Assembly (NCBI GenBank): GCA_963989385.1
Contig: OZ022511.1
Span: forward strand, 8,060,001 to 8,124,000
Reading direction: 5' to 3'
Source of the DNA: Ctena decussata
Taxonomy: Eukaryota > Mollusca > Bivalvia > Lucinida > Lucinidae
Length of the DNA: 64,000 bases
A program made the position numbers and the translations under genes. Below the pieces are notes generated by a model. It ran no database searches. It was not told where the DNA came from and was given only the letters and a program-made list of their open reading frames with translations. Positions within the stretch are counted from its first letter, which is position 1. Every line of letters starts with the position of its first letter. Positions 1-11,157 of this stretch are shown piece by piece.

Positions 1-185
1 AACCTGCAACACTCACACCACTAGTGCCGACCATGAGCTATAATTTTGAACGACGCACGCAACCGACAAATATTTTGTAATTTTCTGGCTGTGGCATGGC
101 ACGAACCTCCGACACTCACCCCACTCATTGTTTGCCGACCATGAGCTGTAATTTTAAACGACGCAAGCAACTAACAAATATATCA
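1..185. repeat. Tandem repeat, about two ~115-bp units
   Basis: The motif GCCGACCATGAGCT is followed by TAATTTT and an ACGACGCA segment near 27-60 and again near 133-165. The unit probably continues beyond the left edge. No coding signal was seen between here and 1450 apart from repeats. Confidence 0.6.
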
Positions 186-514
186 GAGTTTCTTAACCTG
201 AAATTTAATTGAAGAAAGTAAAATAGATAATAGAATATAACATTTCTTGTAGTCTTTATATTGTTACTCGTACCAATAGCTTTCTGAAATGACTAAAGCT
301 TTGTCAACGGGTTATCTGCCCTTGCCTGCACTAGGTTCTTGTGAACCATCTTGGCCCCTTGTTAATACACTGTTAGAATGGGACTTTTATTACTCCATTT
401 TTATATTTAACAATCTTATACATGTAAAATCCGGGTTTCTAATACACAAACCAGAATTCTGCTATCAGAAAGTGCATTTCTCCGACAATTAGTGCCGTGA
501 CCGTTGCTTTGTCC

Positions 515-870
515 GCCATCTTGTCCGCCATTTTGTGTAACAGGTTTGCTTTTATGTCAATTTTAACATGTTTAACCAATTCCTTGGCCCCCAAAACCCA
601 TATGTAGACACCAAAATTATGTTTCTAACCCGTATACTACAGAAGATATAGAGATTTTTATGTTTTGGCGCCATCTTGTCCGCCATTTTGTAACTGATTT
701 GTCTGAAATAATTTCTAACATGCTTAATCGATTCCTCGACCTCACAAACCTATAGGTAGCCACCAAAAGTATGTTTCTAGCCCTTATATTTAAGAAGATA
801 TTATGAATTTTATCCCTTGGTGGCCATCTTGGACGCCATCTTGAATATTTTAATTTCCCCAAGGATGCCA
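515..870. repeat. Degenerate ~155-bp tandem repeat
   Basis: Two and a part units begin with GCCATCTTGTCCGCCATTTT (near 515, 670 and 825). Each contains a diverged segment with CTAACATG..TTAA and a copy of ATGTTTCTA. The short reading frames across this stretch have no recognisable domain and are treated as chance. Confidence 0.6.
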
Positions 871-939
871 AAGTGGCATCATTTTGTTTCTGGTTAAGGA
901 CATCCTAAATAATAAGAATCTGCATCAAACATTTGTGCG

Positions 940-1357
940 GACTATTTTTTCGGGTTCTCGTACCGGCACCCAGACTATGGCAAGGAATTCCACACATTAG
1001 CGGCAGTAGAGCGGAAGGATCTGACACCATATTTACTTGTCCTCACCTGAGGTACTTCCACTGTATCTGTATACCTAAAAGAATAAGAATGAGATTTAAA
1101 AGTTAAATTTTAACTTAAAAGTCTTTTAAATTCTACTCATCTTGTATCTTGTATCTCAGGAATTCCAGCCTATATAAAGGTGCTCAACCCCTACAAGCAT
1201 CATGGCAAAAGGAGAGAATTGTTACCATGTTCTGTTCTGTTATATAAATCTTGCCATTTTAAGCACACCTCGTTAGACCACGAGTAGGGTATCCGCCACC
1301 AGTTATAGCATTTAAAAATTTTCACATTATTAAAGTAAATAAAGGTTGTTGTTGTTG
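940..1357 (+). mobile_element. Probable LINE 3' end with TTG tail
   Basis: The segment ends with AATAAAGG followed by (TTG)n near 1337-1358, a common form of LINE 3' terminus. The sequence just upstream resembles the extreme end of an RT ORF plus 3' UTR, but only weakly. No target-site duplication was located. Confidence 0.4.
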
Positions 1358-1449
1358 TTGGTAGCTTCCTCCATGTCTGGAGAACTTCTCATATGTGAAT
1401 GTATCTAATATGTTTATATGTAATATAGAATATAGCACCCCACCACTCA

Positions 1450-1920
1450 ATGAAGACTGCAGCGCATAGCATAGACCTCTGGAGACTGATTCAACTTGAT
1501 GTAGGAAGTCATTCCCTTGGGTTTTTTAATGCTCGTAATAAATGTTTAACTGCTAAACTTCTTCAACAGGGCTATCGGTATCATAAGCTTAGAAAGGCTT
1601 TTTCTAAATTCTATCGCAGACACCATGAATTGGTTTCAAAATTTGATGTCGGATTAAAATTTCTTTTACACCAAGGCCTATCGGAACCAGAATTTTATGG
1701 TGACTTAGTATACAAATTCAAAAAGATTAAGGGTAGGACTGATTTTTCAGATCAATTCCGAAAAATAATAATACGTCACAAACGTATTGGCTATAATTTA
1801 AATGTTATGCGACAGTCTGCATGCTTAGTGATTAACCCAATCACGGTTGATAACTTTTCTGCACTCTTTAATTGCACACCGGGGGATCGGTCGTCAGACT
1901 CTATGATGGCCCCGACCTAA
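1450..1920 (+). CDS. Retroelement-derived ORF fragment
   Basis: A 156-residue open frame with a dense basic and aromatic composition (KAFSKFYRRHHELVSKF, FYGDLVYKFKKIKG). I recall similar stretches next to reverse transcriptase in multicopy bivalve ORFs, so I read it as a piece of a mobile-element protein and not a host gene. It has no intact catalytic motif. The frame ends shortly before a repeated non-coding segment that occurs again 1.2 kb downstream. Confidence 0.4.
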   Translation: MKTAAHSIDLWRLIQLDVGSHSLGFFNARNKCLTAKLLQQGYRYHKLRKAFSKFYRRHHELVSKFDVGLKFLLHQGLSEPEFYGDLVYKFKKIKGRTDFSDQFRKIIIRHKRIGYNLNVMRQSACLVINPITVDNFSALFNCTPGDRSSDSMMAPT

Positions 1921-2172
1921 AGCTATATATTTTAGTTGGTTGGAACCGGAGCCTTTTTGTCTGTTGCTTGGTCCACCGGGGCTCAACTGGTGACCTTCTT
2001 TTGCTTCAGATTTCCAGTGGGGTTGTTTGGCAGGACAGGGATCTCCACCTGTCAGACGGCCCGTTGTATCTGTTGAGTCCTCGTCTTTGCTTCTTCATGG
2101 TGTTGAAATTTGATTTATGTGTTTACCATGATGATTCATTGACGAGTTAGAGGGTTATCATGCGAACCGAAC

Positions 2173-2536
2173 AACCAACTAAATGTTTTGTACCACTTCA
2201 GAAACTGAGGGTGAGGTTGGGCCTGTAAAATCGATTTAAGCCCCCCCCAGTAATTCATTACTGACCGTTCCAAGGCGGTAGTTCTGTTGTGGTTCTCTGT
2301 TGCCTGTTTTTGGTGTCAGAGTTTCTGTGATGTTTTACCTTATGTATGTTCTTATTATTTTTGGTTCGGTTTGGGTTGCTGAGTGGCCACCTTTTGGGAA
2401 CAAGCTGCTCACTCGGTTGGCCATATGTTCTCTGTATCTTGATTATTTGTAATCTTAGTTGTTTCCAACTATGGTTTTAGGGCTGGATTTGGATTTTGAT
2501 TGTTTCAGTTCTTGGTCTTTGCATACTTTTTACTTT
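2173..2536 (+). repeat. Direct repeat copy 1 (~364 bp)
   Basis: Begins AACCAACTAAATGTTTTGTA and ends near GCATACTTTTTACTTT. It is nearly identical to 3339-3698; the copies differ by a few substitutions and by the length of a C run near 2240. The paired copies flank an inverted LINE fragment. Confidence 0.85.
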
Positions 2537-2581
2537 CATTCAATTTCAGATCTACAGCTGTACAATCCAGGATAAGTGCAA

Positions 2582-3224
2582 CTAACAAATTGGAGTCTTT
2601 GCAAATTTCCTGCTGTATTCAGTTAGAAGAAGATTAATCTTTCTAATAAACGGGTCACGGATCGCCGACAAAGACCGACACTTCAGCAGAAAATGTTCCT
2701 GGTCCTCTAGATCATCCCAACACAGCATACACGTTGGGTTGACATTGTACTGGTTAAACTTAGCACGATTCGACTGAAGTACGTATGTGCCTGTCATGAG
2801 CCTTGCCTTAATGCCTGGTTTCTTAATTGCCATAAAATTGAAGCCTGCATTTTTCCAAACATAATGTACTTCACCAATTTCGTAATTTTGAGTATTCAGA
2901 AATTTGAGTGAGGTTTTCTCACTGGCCTCAAGCTTTATTCTATCAGACCAACAGGTATTGATTTGATTGTCAACGATCTGCTTCCATGTTTCCTTCGAAA
3001 ATTCTGTACTTAAAAGGTCAAGTGTACTGGGCAAATTATACTGAGTCAAGATTGAATTGACATAGACAAACCAACTCACTTTTGGATTTATTGTCTTTGA
3101 GTAGAATTTGACGCTTTGTAAGATCCCTCTCAATTGAGTTACTACGAAACACACTTCCCAACGTACCCAAGACTCGCTTGTGTAAATCCGCAATTACTGG
3201 ACACAAAATACCATGACTGGACAC
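2582..3224 (-). pseudogene. LINE ORF C-terminal fragment with zinc module
   Basis: The reverse-strand frame carries RLMTGTYVLQSNRAKFNQ followed by CMLCWDDLEDQEHFLLKC. This C-x2-C, then H, then C module is typical of the C-terminus of some non-LTR retrotransposon ORF2 proteins. An overlapping frame upstream (3036-3224) continues the protein, so at least one frameshift is present. The RT domain is missing. A homologous fragment lies at 5594-6393 on the other strand. Confidence 0.7.
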
Positions 3225-3338
3225 GAGACACCCCGAGACCGGTATACGATCAAAAACTCAAAAAAAAACCTGGTAGGGTTAATTTAGAGTTTCGGACCAC
3301 ACGCCGATCATGGACTTTTGTGCCAGAGTAACGGTCAG

Positions 3339-3698
3339 AACCAACTAAATGTTTTGTACCACTTCAGAAACTGAGGGCGAGGTTGGGCCTGTAAAATCGA
3401 TTTAAGCCCCCAGTAATTCATTACTGACCGTTCCAAGGCGGTAGTTCTGTTGTGGTTCTTTGTTGCCTGTTTTTGGTGTCAGAGTTTCTGTGATGTTTTA
3501 CCTTATGTATGTTATTATTATTTTTGGTTCGGTTTGGGTTGCTGAGTGGCCACCTTTTGGGAACAAGCTGCTCACTCGGTTGGCCATATGTTCTCTGTAT
3601 CTTGATTATTTGTAATCATAGTTGTTTCCAACTATGGTTTGAGGGCTGGATTTGGATTTTGATTGTTTCAGTCCCTGGTCTTTGCATACTTTTTACTT
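3339..3698 (+). repeat. Direct repeat copy 2 (~360 bp)
   Basis: Second copy of the 2173-2536 segment. A third, more diverged partial relative lies at about 5340-5500, recognised by shared words such as AGCTGCTCA and GAGCTGGATTTGG. Confidence 0.85.
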
Positions 3699-3699
3699 T

Positions 3700-5330
3700 T
3701 AATGTGGAAGAAGAACCGCAGTACCCGGGGAAAGAATCACAGCAAGCTTGCTCGGTATACAGACAGGACCGAAACAGACATAGTCTCGGCTTCCTAGGGC
3801 GTCAGAGACCAGTGGTCTGTTGTCGCAGGTCGAAACCCTTGAAAAAAAAAGCTGCCTAGGGCCAGTGGAGGGGTACACTGCTTCACTGGAAGTAAAATCT
3901 TCCTCGGCAGCTCGCATCATAGAGAGGGCAGTAGTCTGACCTCTTATAAAATAAATTCAAAAGAAGTCAGTCCTACTGTTCCTCTCAACAAACCCAAAAT
4001 TTCACGACTGACAGACGCAAACTTTATACCCGCCACCCACATTTGCAAAAATTATTATAAAATTACAATATTACAAGTCGCTTAGGTTGGTGCACAACAG
4101 TTAGAAAAGCAGAACCACGTTTTTTTTACATAAATCATATTATATCAGTAATGTCAATGGCGAACAAATCATACAATATTGATTAAATTACATAAACAGC
4201 AGCCTCGAGTTCACAATGGCGGACAATGGTGTCTAATTACACCACGCGGCCAGGCACGTGCTGAAAAACGCCTGACATTTTACAAACAAATAACTCCTTT
4301 GAGAAGGTCAAACACGACTCAATAAACACACAGTCAGAGGCACCGACACATAAGCTATCAATTTATGTAGGCAACATGAAATTATCCGAGTTAAAACATT
4401 GAAAAATAAATTAATTATCCCAAGCAAACAATGCGTCTGTCACTCATGAAATCTCCACGTGCCAACTTAGTAGTCCCTCCCACCCAATCATTTGCTGATA
4501 GGGAGTGTCTCCGCTATCCGCTATTCCTGGCCTAGATGGCGCCTTCTTCTCCAATGTAAGCTGCCTCTCCTTTACTTCAAAGTCTCGTGTGGAACTTTAC
4601 TCAAATGCACTCGACATGATAGTTGGAATAGCAGATCTCAGACTTGGGGGGAGCTACGGATGAAGGCTTGATCTGTTCTGTTCTGTTTCAATTCTCCTAA
4701 CGACGTAGCCATAGGTGCACACACATGGCGCCAAATGTTCGTCCAGTGAAGGCGTGGCGCATCCAAAGACCTTAATGTATTTGAAAAATAAATAAATAGA
4801 ACAAAATATAAAATAAATGAAAAAAAAATAAAAAAAGAAGAAAATAAAAAATGAAAACAGCCACTGTCCTATTATGATTATTACCCCTTTTATATTACAT
4901 CTTAGTAACATTGCTTTCTTTTTCTTTATCCGCTGTGTTCAAAATAAAATGTTCAAAATAAAATCAGTTTCATTTTTTTCCATTACATGTAAAAGGAAAT
5001 TGCAAATTTTCAAATCATATCTATGTCTGAAGTTAGTTCACACTATTTAACAATCAACAAAAGGCTTATTAACACCTTTTCCTACTATATGTCCATATTG
5101 GCTGCATTCCCTACCATTTCTATATTGGCTGCGTTTTTCCTATAATTTTAGTAAGGCTGCATAAAAAGCTGCATACACGCCTGTCTGAAGCTGGAGAATC
5201 CGGCAAAAGGCTGTTCTTGCTGGGCAGTCAAACAGTCTTTTAGCTACCCAATCTGCCTTTTGTTTTGTTTTTATTTTGAAAAGTTAGAAATAAAATAGAT
5301 AAAAATAGATGTTGATGCTGTTTTTGATGA
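3700..5330. other. No gene recognised
   Basis: No ORF with a recognisable domain and no clear transposon ends were found. An A/T-rich low-complexity stretch lies at 4790-4860, and ATGTTCAAAATAAAA is directly repeated near 4935-4965. Confidence 0.5.
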
Positions 5331-5593
5331 GGGTAGCTAAATGACTACCTGTTTGGGAAAGAGCTGCTCATTCGGTTTACCGTGCGTGTCTTTCGTGAAA
5401 TTTTGTCATTTTTCCGTGTGTGCTAGTGCTTTATTTCCCTATTGGTTTTGAGAGCTGGATTTGGGATTTGATTGTATTAATTCTTGATCATAGCCTATTG
5501 CCTTTCTTTATACTTTGTAGCATCTGCCTTTGGGCAGGAACTGTAGTAGGTCTTTTCAGTCTCTGAATTCTCCCACCTTTTTGACACACCGAT

Positions 5594-6393
5594 GTGACGT
5601 ACGTCTTGGATGCCATTTTGACGTCTGCAACTGTCGTCTGTGAAGGTTTCTGCTTCTTTCGCACCTTCCCTTGGTATGGCACTGTGCCCTTGGGTCAAGT
5701 CGATATGTACTGGAATTTATTTGGGGGAGCGACAATTCGTTTTTGGATATCCCTGACAATGTCTCTATACAGGGTGTTGCCTATTGAATCCGTGATTCAC
5801 AAGAATATTCTTAACCTGTTTGGACGCTTGATTATGAAGGGGGAATTGAAAAAGAAATTGCCTTTCTTCAGTTAGCCACAGAATCTTCAAAAGAACTCAG
5901 CTGGTTCAACAAATTTAAAAAAAAACTCCTGTCCTACTACAACCTACCTCTAACACCTCTGTTGATGGAAAAGCCCCAACAAAGAGTAATTGGAAGAAGA
6001 TGACTAATTTCCCTGTCAAATCGGCTTTGGAAGCGCAGTGGAGAGAGGACATTTTCTTCAAAGTCTTCGTTGAAGTACAAAAGCCCAGAAAGTGTCAAGG
6101 TTAGTGTGTCACATCATGTCTGGTCAACAGTTCGAAACAGCATACATGATAGCCACAGAGCGCAGCTTAAATGTCGTCTACTCACCGGCACGTACACGCT
6201 ACAGAGCAATCGGGCCGTGTTTAACCGGTTCACCGTAGACCCTACTTGTAAGCTTTGTGATACAGACCCGGAGACTAGACAACACTTCCTAGCAGAGTGT
6301 CAGTCTCTTCAACATGTTCGAGACACTTTCTTAAGAAAATTCAGCAAGTTCCTGGTCTCATCTCAGTCAATACTACGTCCACTGGTGTTGTGA
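5594..6393 (+). pseudogene. LINE ORF C-terminal fragment, degenerate
   Basis: Frames at 5594-5875 and 6070-6393 align in order with the reverse fragment at 2582-3224: an IHKNILNLFGRLI segment, then CRLLTGTYTLQSNRAVFNR, then the zinc module CKLCDTDPETRQHFLAEC. Stops and frameshifts separate the pieces between 5875 and 6070. This is a decayed copy of the same LINE family. Confidence 0.7.
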
Positions 6394-6448
6394 CACAACT
6401 TATAATTGAGACCCGAGTGTATACACAAATAACAAGTCTGAAATTAAT

Positions 6449-7920
6449 ATGCATGAACTGTATAGCAGAGAACTTATATCATCTTTACCGTCGAACCTAC
6501 TTGTAAGTGGTGCAGTGTCCACTCTTATTAATACCACAATTAGCTCATGCATTTTTCCAAATCGTCTAAAGGGAGCACAGGTTGTACCCCTTCACAAAAA
6601 GAATTACCCCATGGAAAAAGGTAATTTCCGTCCTGTAAGCATATTGCATATTATTTCCAATGTTTACAAGAGGGTGATGCATAACCAATTGTCGTAGTAC
6701 TTTGACAATATTTTCAATCCATATCTGGCTGCTTTTAAAGGTGGTTATGGATGCCAGTCTACCCTGTTGCGTTTACTTGAGGACTGGAGAAAGGTCTTAG
6801 ACAGCCAAGAGTGTGCGGCCGCTATACTCATCGACTTGTCTAAGGCCATTGACTGTCTCCCCCATGGTCTCTTGATTGAAAAGTTGAGGGCTTATGGGCT
6901 GTCACTCGAGGCCGTACAACTTCTTAGTAGTTACCTGGATGGAAGGATGCAACAGGTTAGGCTGGGTTCTCATACCAGTTCATGGATGCAGATTATAAAG
7001 GGTGTGCCCCAGGGTTCAATCTTGGGACCACTGCTTTTCAATGTTTTTATAAATGATATCTTTTTATTTTGTTAAACAAGCTGTCATTTACAATTATGCT
7101 GATGACAACACTTTATCTTTTATTCATAAAAATCTAGATGTTCTTTAAACAGTTTTAGAAAAAGAAAGTTCTAGTCTTATTGATTGTTTTTTTGTTGTTG
7201 TTGTTTTAATTTTATGAAGGCAAATCCAGACAAATTTCAAGCTATCTGCAAAGGAAAAAGAAAAAAAAGCTCAGGACAACATAGCGTCATTCAATATTGG
7301 CAATGCAGATATTAAGTGTGGGGATAATGTTACTCTTTTAAGTATAAATATTGATTTTATGTTAAGTTTTGATGACCATGTGTAAATAGGCATCAAAACA
7401 ATTAGCTGTCTTAAAGCGTCTGGGATGATTCTTAACTAAACAAGGACAAATGACTATTTATAACTCTTTTATCGTATCCAATTTTAATTATTGCCCCATG
7501 GCTTGGCATTTTTGCAGTACTGCCAGCATGAATAAAATAGAAAAATTCAGGAGAGGGCATTGCGCTTTATCAAAAATGATTTCACGTCATCTTTAGAAGA
7601 GCTGCTGATAACAACTAACACTGTTCCCTTACATGTAAGAAGGATGAGACAGATGGCATGTGAAGTATATAAGATTGTTAATGACATATCTCCTTCTTAC
7701 ATTAAGGACCTGATAACTATATTCATCTTATAATTTCAGGAGTGAGAAGCAAGCCACTCTGCCACAGGTGAAGAGTACGGGGTACGTTTTGCGGTCATTT
7801 CGCAATGAGGCAGCCCGGATATGGAACAGCCTACCGAACAGTATGAGATTGGCTGAATCCTACCCTCAGTTCAGGAGGCTGCTTCATATCTGTGATGGCC
7901 TTATTTGCACATCTCCGACA
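6449..7920 (+). pseudogene. Non-LTR retrotransposon reverse transcriptase, broken
   Basis: Reverse transcriptase boxes appear in order: NFRPVSIL (about 6630), AAFKGGYGCQSTLL (about 6730), the catalytic-box relative ILIDLSKAID (about 6820), GVPQGSILGPLLFN (about 7000), and YADDN at 7095-7109 in a shifted frame. A C-terminal piece with SFRNEAARIWNSLPNS follows near 7795-7845. A TAG interrupts the frame near 6696, a TAA near 7073, and more frameshifts follow. The copy is inactive. Its 3' UTR appears to be split by the element at 8171-9309 and to resume to a poly(A)-signal-like end (AATAAAGTTTC) near 9519. Confidence 0.85.
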
Positions 7921-8170
7921 TGTTCTGTTTAAATTTTATGTTTGTTTTAATTTCAGTTTTCTTATTTTTAAGACCCTTTGTACTTCCTTTGTGCGGCCAC
8001 CCCCCTTTCTTTTTTGTACTTAGGATGATTTTCATCCTCTTGGTTCACTTAAACCCCTTTTCGCATTTCGTCAAAGGTTGTACGTGTGGGTACTTGTTCG
8101 TATTTCTAGGTGTTCTGTACTAGCTGTGATGTATCTTAGTCTGCTTTTTCTTAGTCTACCTATCCTTTTT

Positions 8171-9309
8171 AGCTCGCCTGAACGAAAGTTCATGAAGAGC
8201 TATTGTTGTCACCACGGCGTCGGCGTCCGCGTCAGCGTCCGCGTCAGCGTCGGCGTTCGGATTGGATGTTTTGGTTAAAGTTTTTTAAAGACCTGTATCT
8301 CCTTAACCCATGGATGGATTCTTTTGATACTTACTCTGTAGTTAGATATTGGTCCAAAGTTTAACAGGGTACCACCCCCACCCCACTCAGTGACCTTGAT
8401 GTCAAGGTCATGGACTTAGAAAATTGGGAGTATTTTCGGACTGGATGTTTTGGTTAAAGTTTCATAAAGCCCAATATCTCCCTAACCCATGGATGGGTTT
8501 CTTTGATACTTGCACTGTAGTTAGATATTGGTCCAAAGTTTTCCAGGGTACTACCCCCACCCCCCTCAGTGACCTTGATGTCAAGGTCATGAACTTAGAA
8601 AATTGTCTTTTTATTGATTGGATGTTTTGGTTATAGTTTTTTAAACACACATATCTCCTGAATTCACAGATGAATTCTTTTTATATTTGCACTGTAGTTA
8701 GATATTAATCCAAAGTTTTACATAGTACTTCCCCGACCCCCGCTTAATGACCTTGATGTCAAGGTCAGGAACTTAGGAAATTAAGTCTTTATTAAAGTTT
8801 TCTAATTGCGTACTGATTCATAATGCTTGGCGGAGATTAAATTTACACTTGAACTGATTTTAGACACTGTTTTGAGTTTTTACAAAACACCATATACTTA
8901 CCCCACTGGATGACCTTGAAGTCAAGGTCATCAACTTTGAATTTTGTCTTATAGATTTGGTTTTATATTTATGAAGACATAATTTCACAGTGCCACGATG
9001 GACTCAGTTGATACTATTACTTGGACTGATGTTAGATAATGGTTCAAGGTTTTCATACATCCTAGCCCCCCACCCCCACCCCTTAGTTCTTTGACCTCAA
9101 GCTCATGGACTTTGACATTTCATGTGGATTTTTTTATTTTAATTTTATTTTAAGACTTATTTCTGAGATAGTTTTTGTTTATAAACGTGTTGTCATTATG
9201 GACATGCTTGTCTGAAGTTTTATGCTTAGTAGTCCACACCACCATAGCAACTGTGTGATCGGCAAGCACCTATTCAGGCGAGCTATGCTGTCAGGCGACA
9301 GCTCTTGTT
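8171..9309 (+). mobile_element. Terminal-hairpin element with ~178-bp internal repeats
   Basis: The left end is AGCTCGCCTGAACG. The right end carries a hairpin (GCTGT..ACAGC) followed immediately by TCTTGTTA. The core is made of repeated ~178-bp units recognised by GACCTTGATGTCAAGGTCA near 8391, 8570 and 8750, with a diverged copy near 8911. It sits in the 3' UTR of the LINE copy to its left. The layout (no TIRs, 3' subterminal hairpin, tandem-repeat core) recalls non-autonomous Helitron or bivalve pearl-type elements, but the 3' end is not the canonical CTRR. Confidence 0.7.
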
Positions 9310-9540
9310 ATTCTTGTCTTATCTGATCTTACCTTCCTATATGTATATTGTATATTGTTTTATAGGTATTATATAGCATGCTGTGATACTATGACAATGT
9401 ACATGTATTTTCAATTTTCCATGACTGTTCTATTGCATGCATTTCTGTTGTTTTACTTTTGTTTGCCGAAGGAAAAGCCCTACTGGGCTTATGTTATGTT
9501 ATTCATGTTCGACAAAAAATAAAGTTTCTATGTCTATGTC
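9310..9540 (+). mobile_element. Resumed LINE 3' UTR
   Basis: A/T-rich sequence ending in AAAAAATAAAGTTTCTATGTC. Taken with 6449-8170, this is read as the terminal part of the LINE 3' UTR displaced by the inserted element. Confidence 0.5.
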
Positions 9541-9849
9541 TTTACATAAAACCCGCACTAAACTCTTGCTTGGCAAAGTGGGACAATAGGAGGCACTTTC
9601 AGCAAGCGGCAGAAATTCAAAATCCAGCAAAATGAATTGAATCCCTCTACGTCACAACGACGGTTCGCCGACAAGTAACCGGCGGAACACTACGAAACAA
9701 CATCATCATCAACAACAACAACATAGGCCCACTTCGACTCGAACTGTAGTAGCTACTAAATTAAGTATGTGTGATGGTAGCTACTAAAATGACGTCATGA
9801 ACTTACTAAAGATCAACCGAGGTCTGGACCGCCGTTACTCTAGTTGCAA

Positions 9850-9910
9850 GATGGCGGCCGCTGAAGACTCTCGCGTTTTGTGGGTGTACAACAAGTATTT
9901 GTTTTACTGA
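9850..9910 (+). other. Possible orphan first exon or 5' UTR
   Basis: AAGATGGCGGCCGCTGAAGA gives a short frame (MAAAEDSRVLWVYNK) with possible GT donors. It follows a stretch with a TGACGTCA site near 9790. No continuation on the + strand was found before RNF10, so this could equally be chance or a relic. Confidence 0.2.
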
Positions 9911-10310
9911 GTTGTTTCTTTTCCATTTTTTTAGGGCACATTTTATCATTCAATCTATAATATTATCGTTTGTAGAGACGACATGCATAGAAAAGGCAAT
10001 GAAATGCACAGTATTTATATCCGCTTCCATGACAATCTACTATTGTAGCAACTTTGGCGTTCGACTGGTAATGCTATTGCGCATGCCCAAAAATACTACT
10101 TCTTTTCTTTTGTCCGTATTTCCCTCCTGTGATAGCACCTGCGTTCACACTACGCAGTAAAGTGTTTATATAAGAAGTGTTTATATAAAAATAATTAAAA
10201 TTTATGTCACTAAAAGTAAAACCGTCAAACACACTACATGCAGCTTCGTCACTGAAGTAAAACTGTCAACACACTACATACAGTCATAAAATACAGCCTA
10301 TATACAAAAG

Positions 10311-10931
10311 TTACTTCCTCCTAGAAACTGGGGCAACCAGTGAACAGACAAAACGGTGTAACCCAGAGTCTTTCTCCTGACACTTTTCACTACAGTACAC
10401 TGTGGAACAATGGGCACAGTGAACAAGTTCAGCACCCAGTGCAAGCCTTTGCTTACAATTGGCACAAACGTCACACTTCCTTACAGGGACATCGTCATCA
10501 CTGTCCAGTACTTCTAGTAAATCCACAAGAATTGACTGTTCAGTTGCTACATCAACTTCAGAGGTATGGGGTGCCACTGATAGTGACTCCAGTTCATTAG
10601 GTACACTTTGACTGTGAATAACCAGTTCAATATGATCCTTTTGACTGGGTTCCAAATCACTCAAATTACAAAAAGGTACTTCACAAACAACTGAATAGTC
10701 CTGTTCTGTACGAATAGAGGTTTCCTCTTCAAGAACGGTATCCTTTGTTCGTGGCTGCTGGGCGGTCAGTTGACAGATGTTGGCAGACTTCTTCTGTTTC
10801 CAAAACTTCTGACTTCTGGCACGGTCCCTTGCAACAGCTGATGGGGATTTCTTTTTCCGCTTTGGCCTTATTTTCGAGGCATCGGCAACGTCCGGATGAC
10901 TCACTCCAAAAGCAGATTGACCGTCCTTCAA
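10311..10931 (-). CDS. MYND-type zinc-finger ORF, probably partial
   Basis: About 206 codons are open on the reverse strand (the listed first codon is TTG, so the true start is further upstream or in another exon). Residues 156-196 form a MYND finger: C156-x2-C159, C172-x2-C175, YC180, C184, H192, C196, with the usual spacing. MYND domains bind zinc and mediate protein-protein contacts. The N-terminal part has a basic KRKKKSPSAVARDRARSQ stretch; I recall KSPS-basic regions in multicopy invertebrate ORFs. A second reverse frame at about 10960-11130 (EESAFSWKLARNSKGFSLVV) looks like its continuation, shifted by an A-rich run near 10945. The LINE at 11158-13880 lies immediately upstream. It may be a disrupted host gene or a mobile-element-linked ORF. 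Confidence 0.55.
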   Translation of the reverse strand: MKDGQSAFGVSHPDVADASKIRPKRKKKSPSAVARDRARSQKFWKQKKSANICQLTAQQPRTKDTVLEEETSIRTEQDYSVVCEVPFCNLSDLEPSQKDHIELVIHSQSVPNELESLSVAPHTSEVDVATEQSILVDLLEVLDSDDDVPVRKCDVCANCKQRLALGAELVHCAHCSTVYCSEKCQEKDSGLHRFVCSLVAPVSRRK

Positions 10932-11157
10932 TGGCGTGACATTTTTTTTATTTTTTGGCGGTAAAACTCCTGACCACCAGTGAGAATCCCTTCGAATTCC
11001 TGGCTAATTTCCACGAAAACGCGGATTCCTCTTTTTCTATAAGGTTGATACAATCCAGAAGAGTTTGGGGAATAACAGTATCAGAACCAGAATCAGAATT
11101 GTTTACTGGTGATACGTCCAAAGACAATCATTCACCAGGACCTGTGAATCAGGGAAG

